DNA from: Plantago ovata
Taxonomy: Eukaryota; Streptophyta; Magnoliopsida; Lamiales; Plantaginaceae
Direction: 5' to 3'
NCBI GenBank assembly: GCA_028274465.1
Contig: CM051456.1
Coordinates: 82,384,753-82,448,752, forward strand
Length of the DNA: 64,000 bases
The notes beneath the pieces were generated by a model. It saw only the letters and a list, made by a program, of their open reading frames with translations. It made no database searches and had not been told where the DNA came from. Both the position numbers and the translations under genes were made by a program. How positions within the stretch are numbered: the stretch's first letter is position 1; every line of letters begins with the position of its first letter. This document shows positions 62,768 through 64,000 of this stretch, one piece after another.

Positions 62768-64000
62768 GTATGCCTCTAAACCCCGTTTCACATCCAATTG
62801 TGGATTTTGGGTATTGGAATTTGATTATGGAAATTAAGTGTTTCAGGATTATCTTGACTTCTATGAGATTGAACTTTGATTTGGGTGAGAGGGATTAAGA
62901 GTACTCCTTGAGCTAAGGTTGATAAATTTTGCACGGAAGGTGTTTGACAAATTGCTTGAGTAGAGTTCTTTTGTTCTGTTCACGTGAATTTCAACATAGT
63001 CCACATACATATGATCGTTCATGTTGAATTAACTAATTGGGGTGAATTGTTAGGAATATGTGCTTAATTAGATACTCGATCTACATGTGTCTTGGGATTA
63101 CTCTGTTGATTCCTTGGAGAAAGTATATACATTACTACATGAGTTGAGTTTAGTTATTGTGTGAGCTAATGTTTTACTAATTGAGCTACTTGTCATGTTT
63201 TGGAAATTAATTAATTCGGAGATGAATAATGAGCTTTGTTTATAATTTGACTTGCACAATTGGCAATCGCTTGAACTATATATATGCAATATTTTTGGTA
63301 GAGTACTATTGGTTCAACACTGAACTTTGAGCTTAAGAATTGAATAGGTGAACATACAAACTCGTCTCCAAGGTCGACTAGTTCGTCTCGGACTAATGAT
63401 TGCTTTGAGTTTTTGATGTTGAGTAGCAGCAGGTTGTTTGGATGGGGATGGTTGCTATTAATAGTGCGTACGATTGTTTGGACACCGCTACTTCATGACC
63501 AGGCCAGTATTGTTCTCACCTCTATTTTTTTTTCTCTTAGTCTCTCATGTGCTAGAGACTAGCTCATTATTAAGTTTGGGGGAGGGGAAATAGAGATGAT
63601 ATCTCTGTATGTTTTATTATTATTGTCAGTGTCAGTTTTATTATATTACCCATATGTTTTAGTTCTAGTTTGTGTGTTGTTTTGTTATCATCATGCATAC
63701 CATGTTTCATTTAGTTGAAGTCTTTCTGCCATGTTTTAAGAATTTTTATTAAGTTAATTCGATGTTAGTGAACTTTTTTCATGCAATATGTGATTGGTTA
63801 GTTTGAATTTCGCAAGGAAACAAGCTATTGGTATGTTAGATCCACTTGCTCATTCACTTAGTTAAGTTTAGTAGTCTAAGAACACATCATTGCACATTGG
63901 TGTGCTATTCTCTAATTAAAGTTCACGAAAGGCCTATGGATAACTGTTTTTAGCATGAATATGATAAGGCGTTATGGCATTTACCTTATTTGCTAACTAC
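62768..64000 (+). other. Intron-like or decayed-element sequence, no gene recognised
   Basis: T-rich, AT-rich, no significant ORF. A purine tract TAAGTTTGGGGGAGGGGAAA at 63573-63592 resembles the polypurine tract of Athila/Tat gypsy elements, so part of this may be a decayed retrotransposon end. Otherwise nothing supported. Confidence 0.35.

Overview
This window looks like a repeat-rich stretch of a plant nuclear genome, probably a eudicot. Almost all of it is nested LTR retrotransposons. A few kilobases at the right hold an intron-rich gene with a Ulp1-like (C48) protease domain and a possible host promoter or leader. There are no rRNA genes, CRISPR arrays or bacterial features. The species cannot be named from the sequence. 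Two 100-base N runs (33732-33831, 55625-55724) are assembly gaps of unknown true size.

Layout. (1) 1-40223 is dominated by one Sirevirus-type Ty1/copia family: LTRs of about 1.5-1.6 kb (TGTTAGGAAAC...GGGACCAACA), PBS TGGTATCAGAGC, a UBN2-type gag with zinc knuckle and long coiled coil, PR-INT-RT-RNaseH, and a third large ORF after pol. Copy S1 (minus, 1-8686, running off the left edge) is inserted in the gag of copy S2 (minus, 8687-10595). S2 sits in the 5' LTR of copy S3 (plus, 10596-40223). S3 also carries two solo LTRs (12553-14128 reversed; 34012-35558 with TSD ACATA) and a Ty3/gypsy element, G1. (2) G1 (minus, 17681-32213, TSD ACAGT, both LTRs 1213 bp) interrupts the S3 RNase H. G1 is itself interrupted by its relative G2 (minus, 22459-28752, TSD TCATG). 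(3) 40224-42708 is AT-rich non-coding sequence with a tRNA-like SINE head. (4) A fragment of another Sirevirus third ORF (42709-42852) is the target of a further gypsy element, G3 (minus, from 42853), which keeps an integrase. G3 is split by G4 (minus, 47382-55608, TSD ATATG), the youngest-looking element. (5) 55725-62580 holds a minus-strand gene with a Ulp1-like protease whose introns are filled with a CCCCATGATATCA minisatellite. 62580-64000 resembles a plant promoter, leader exon and intron on the plus strand.

How parts fit together. G1, G2 and G4 encode gag plus aspartic protease but no reverse transcriptase or integrase, and all have a tRNA-Asp PBS, so they look like a stable non-autonomous Athila/Tat-like group. 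G1 and G4 also carry a 'plant transposon protein' type ORF2. G3 has an integrase and shares their long 3' non-coding block although its LTR differs; it may represent the autonomous side of the group.

The most interesting signals are non-coding and structured. First, an array of 17-nt stem-loops with covarying arms lies between pol and the third ORF of the Sireviruses. Second, every nearly complete Sirevirus LTR carries paired small hairpins, mostly with GNRA-type loops, near its 3' end. Third, a GC-rich palindrome cluster sits just upstream of the TATA box in the gypsy LTRs and is repeated inside the elements ahead of ORF2, with a TATA-like box, pyrimidine-rich leader and leader intron, which suggests an internal promoter for ORF2. 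Fourth, the hairpin CCTATTC-GAAA-GAATAGG recurs two or three times in the 3' non-coding block of all four gypsy elements.
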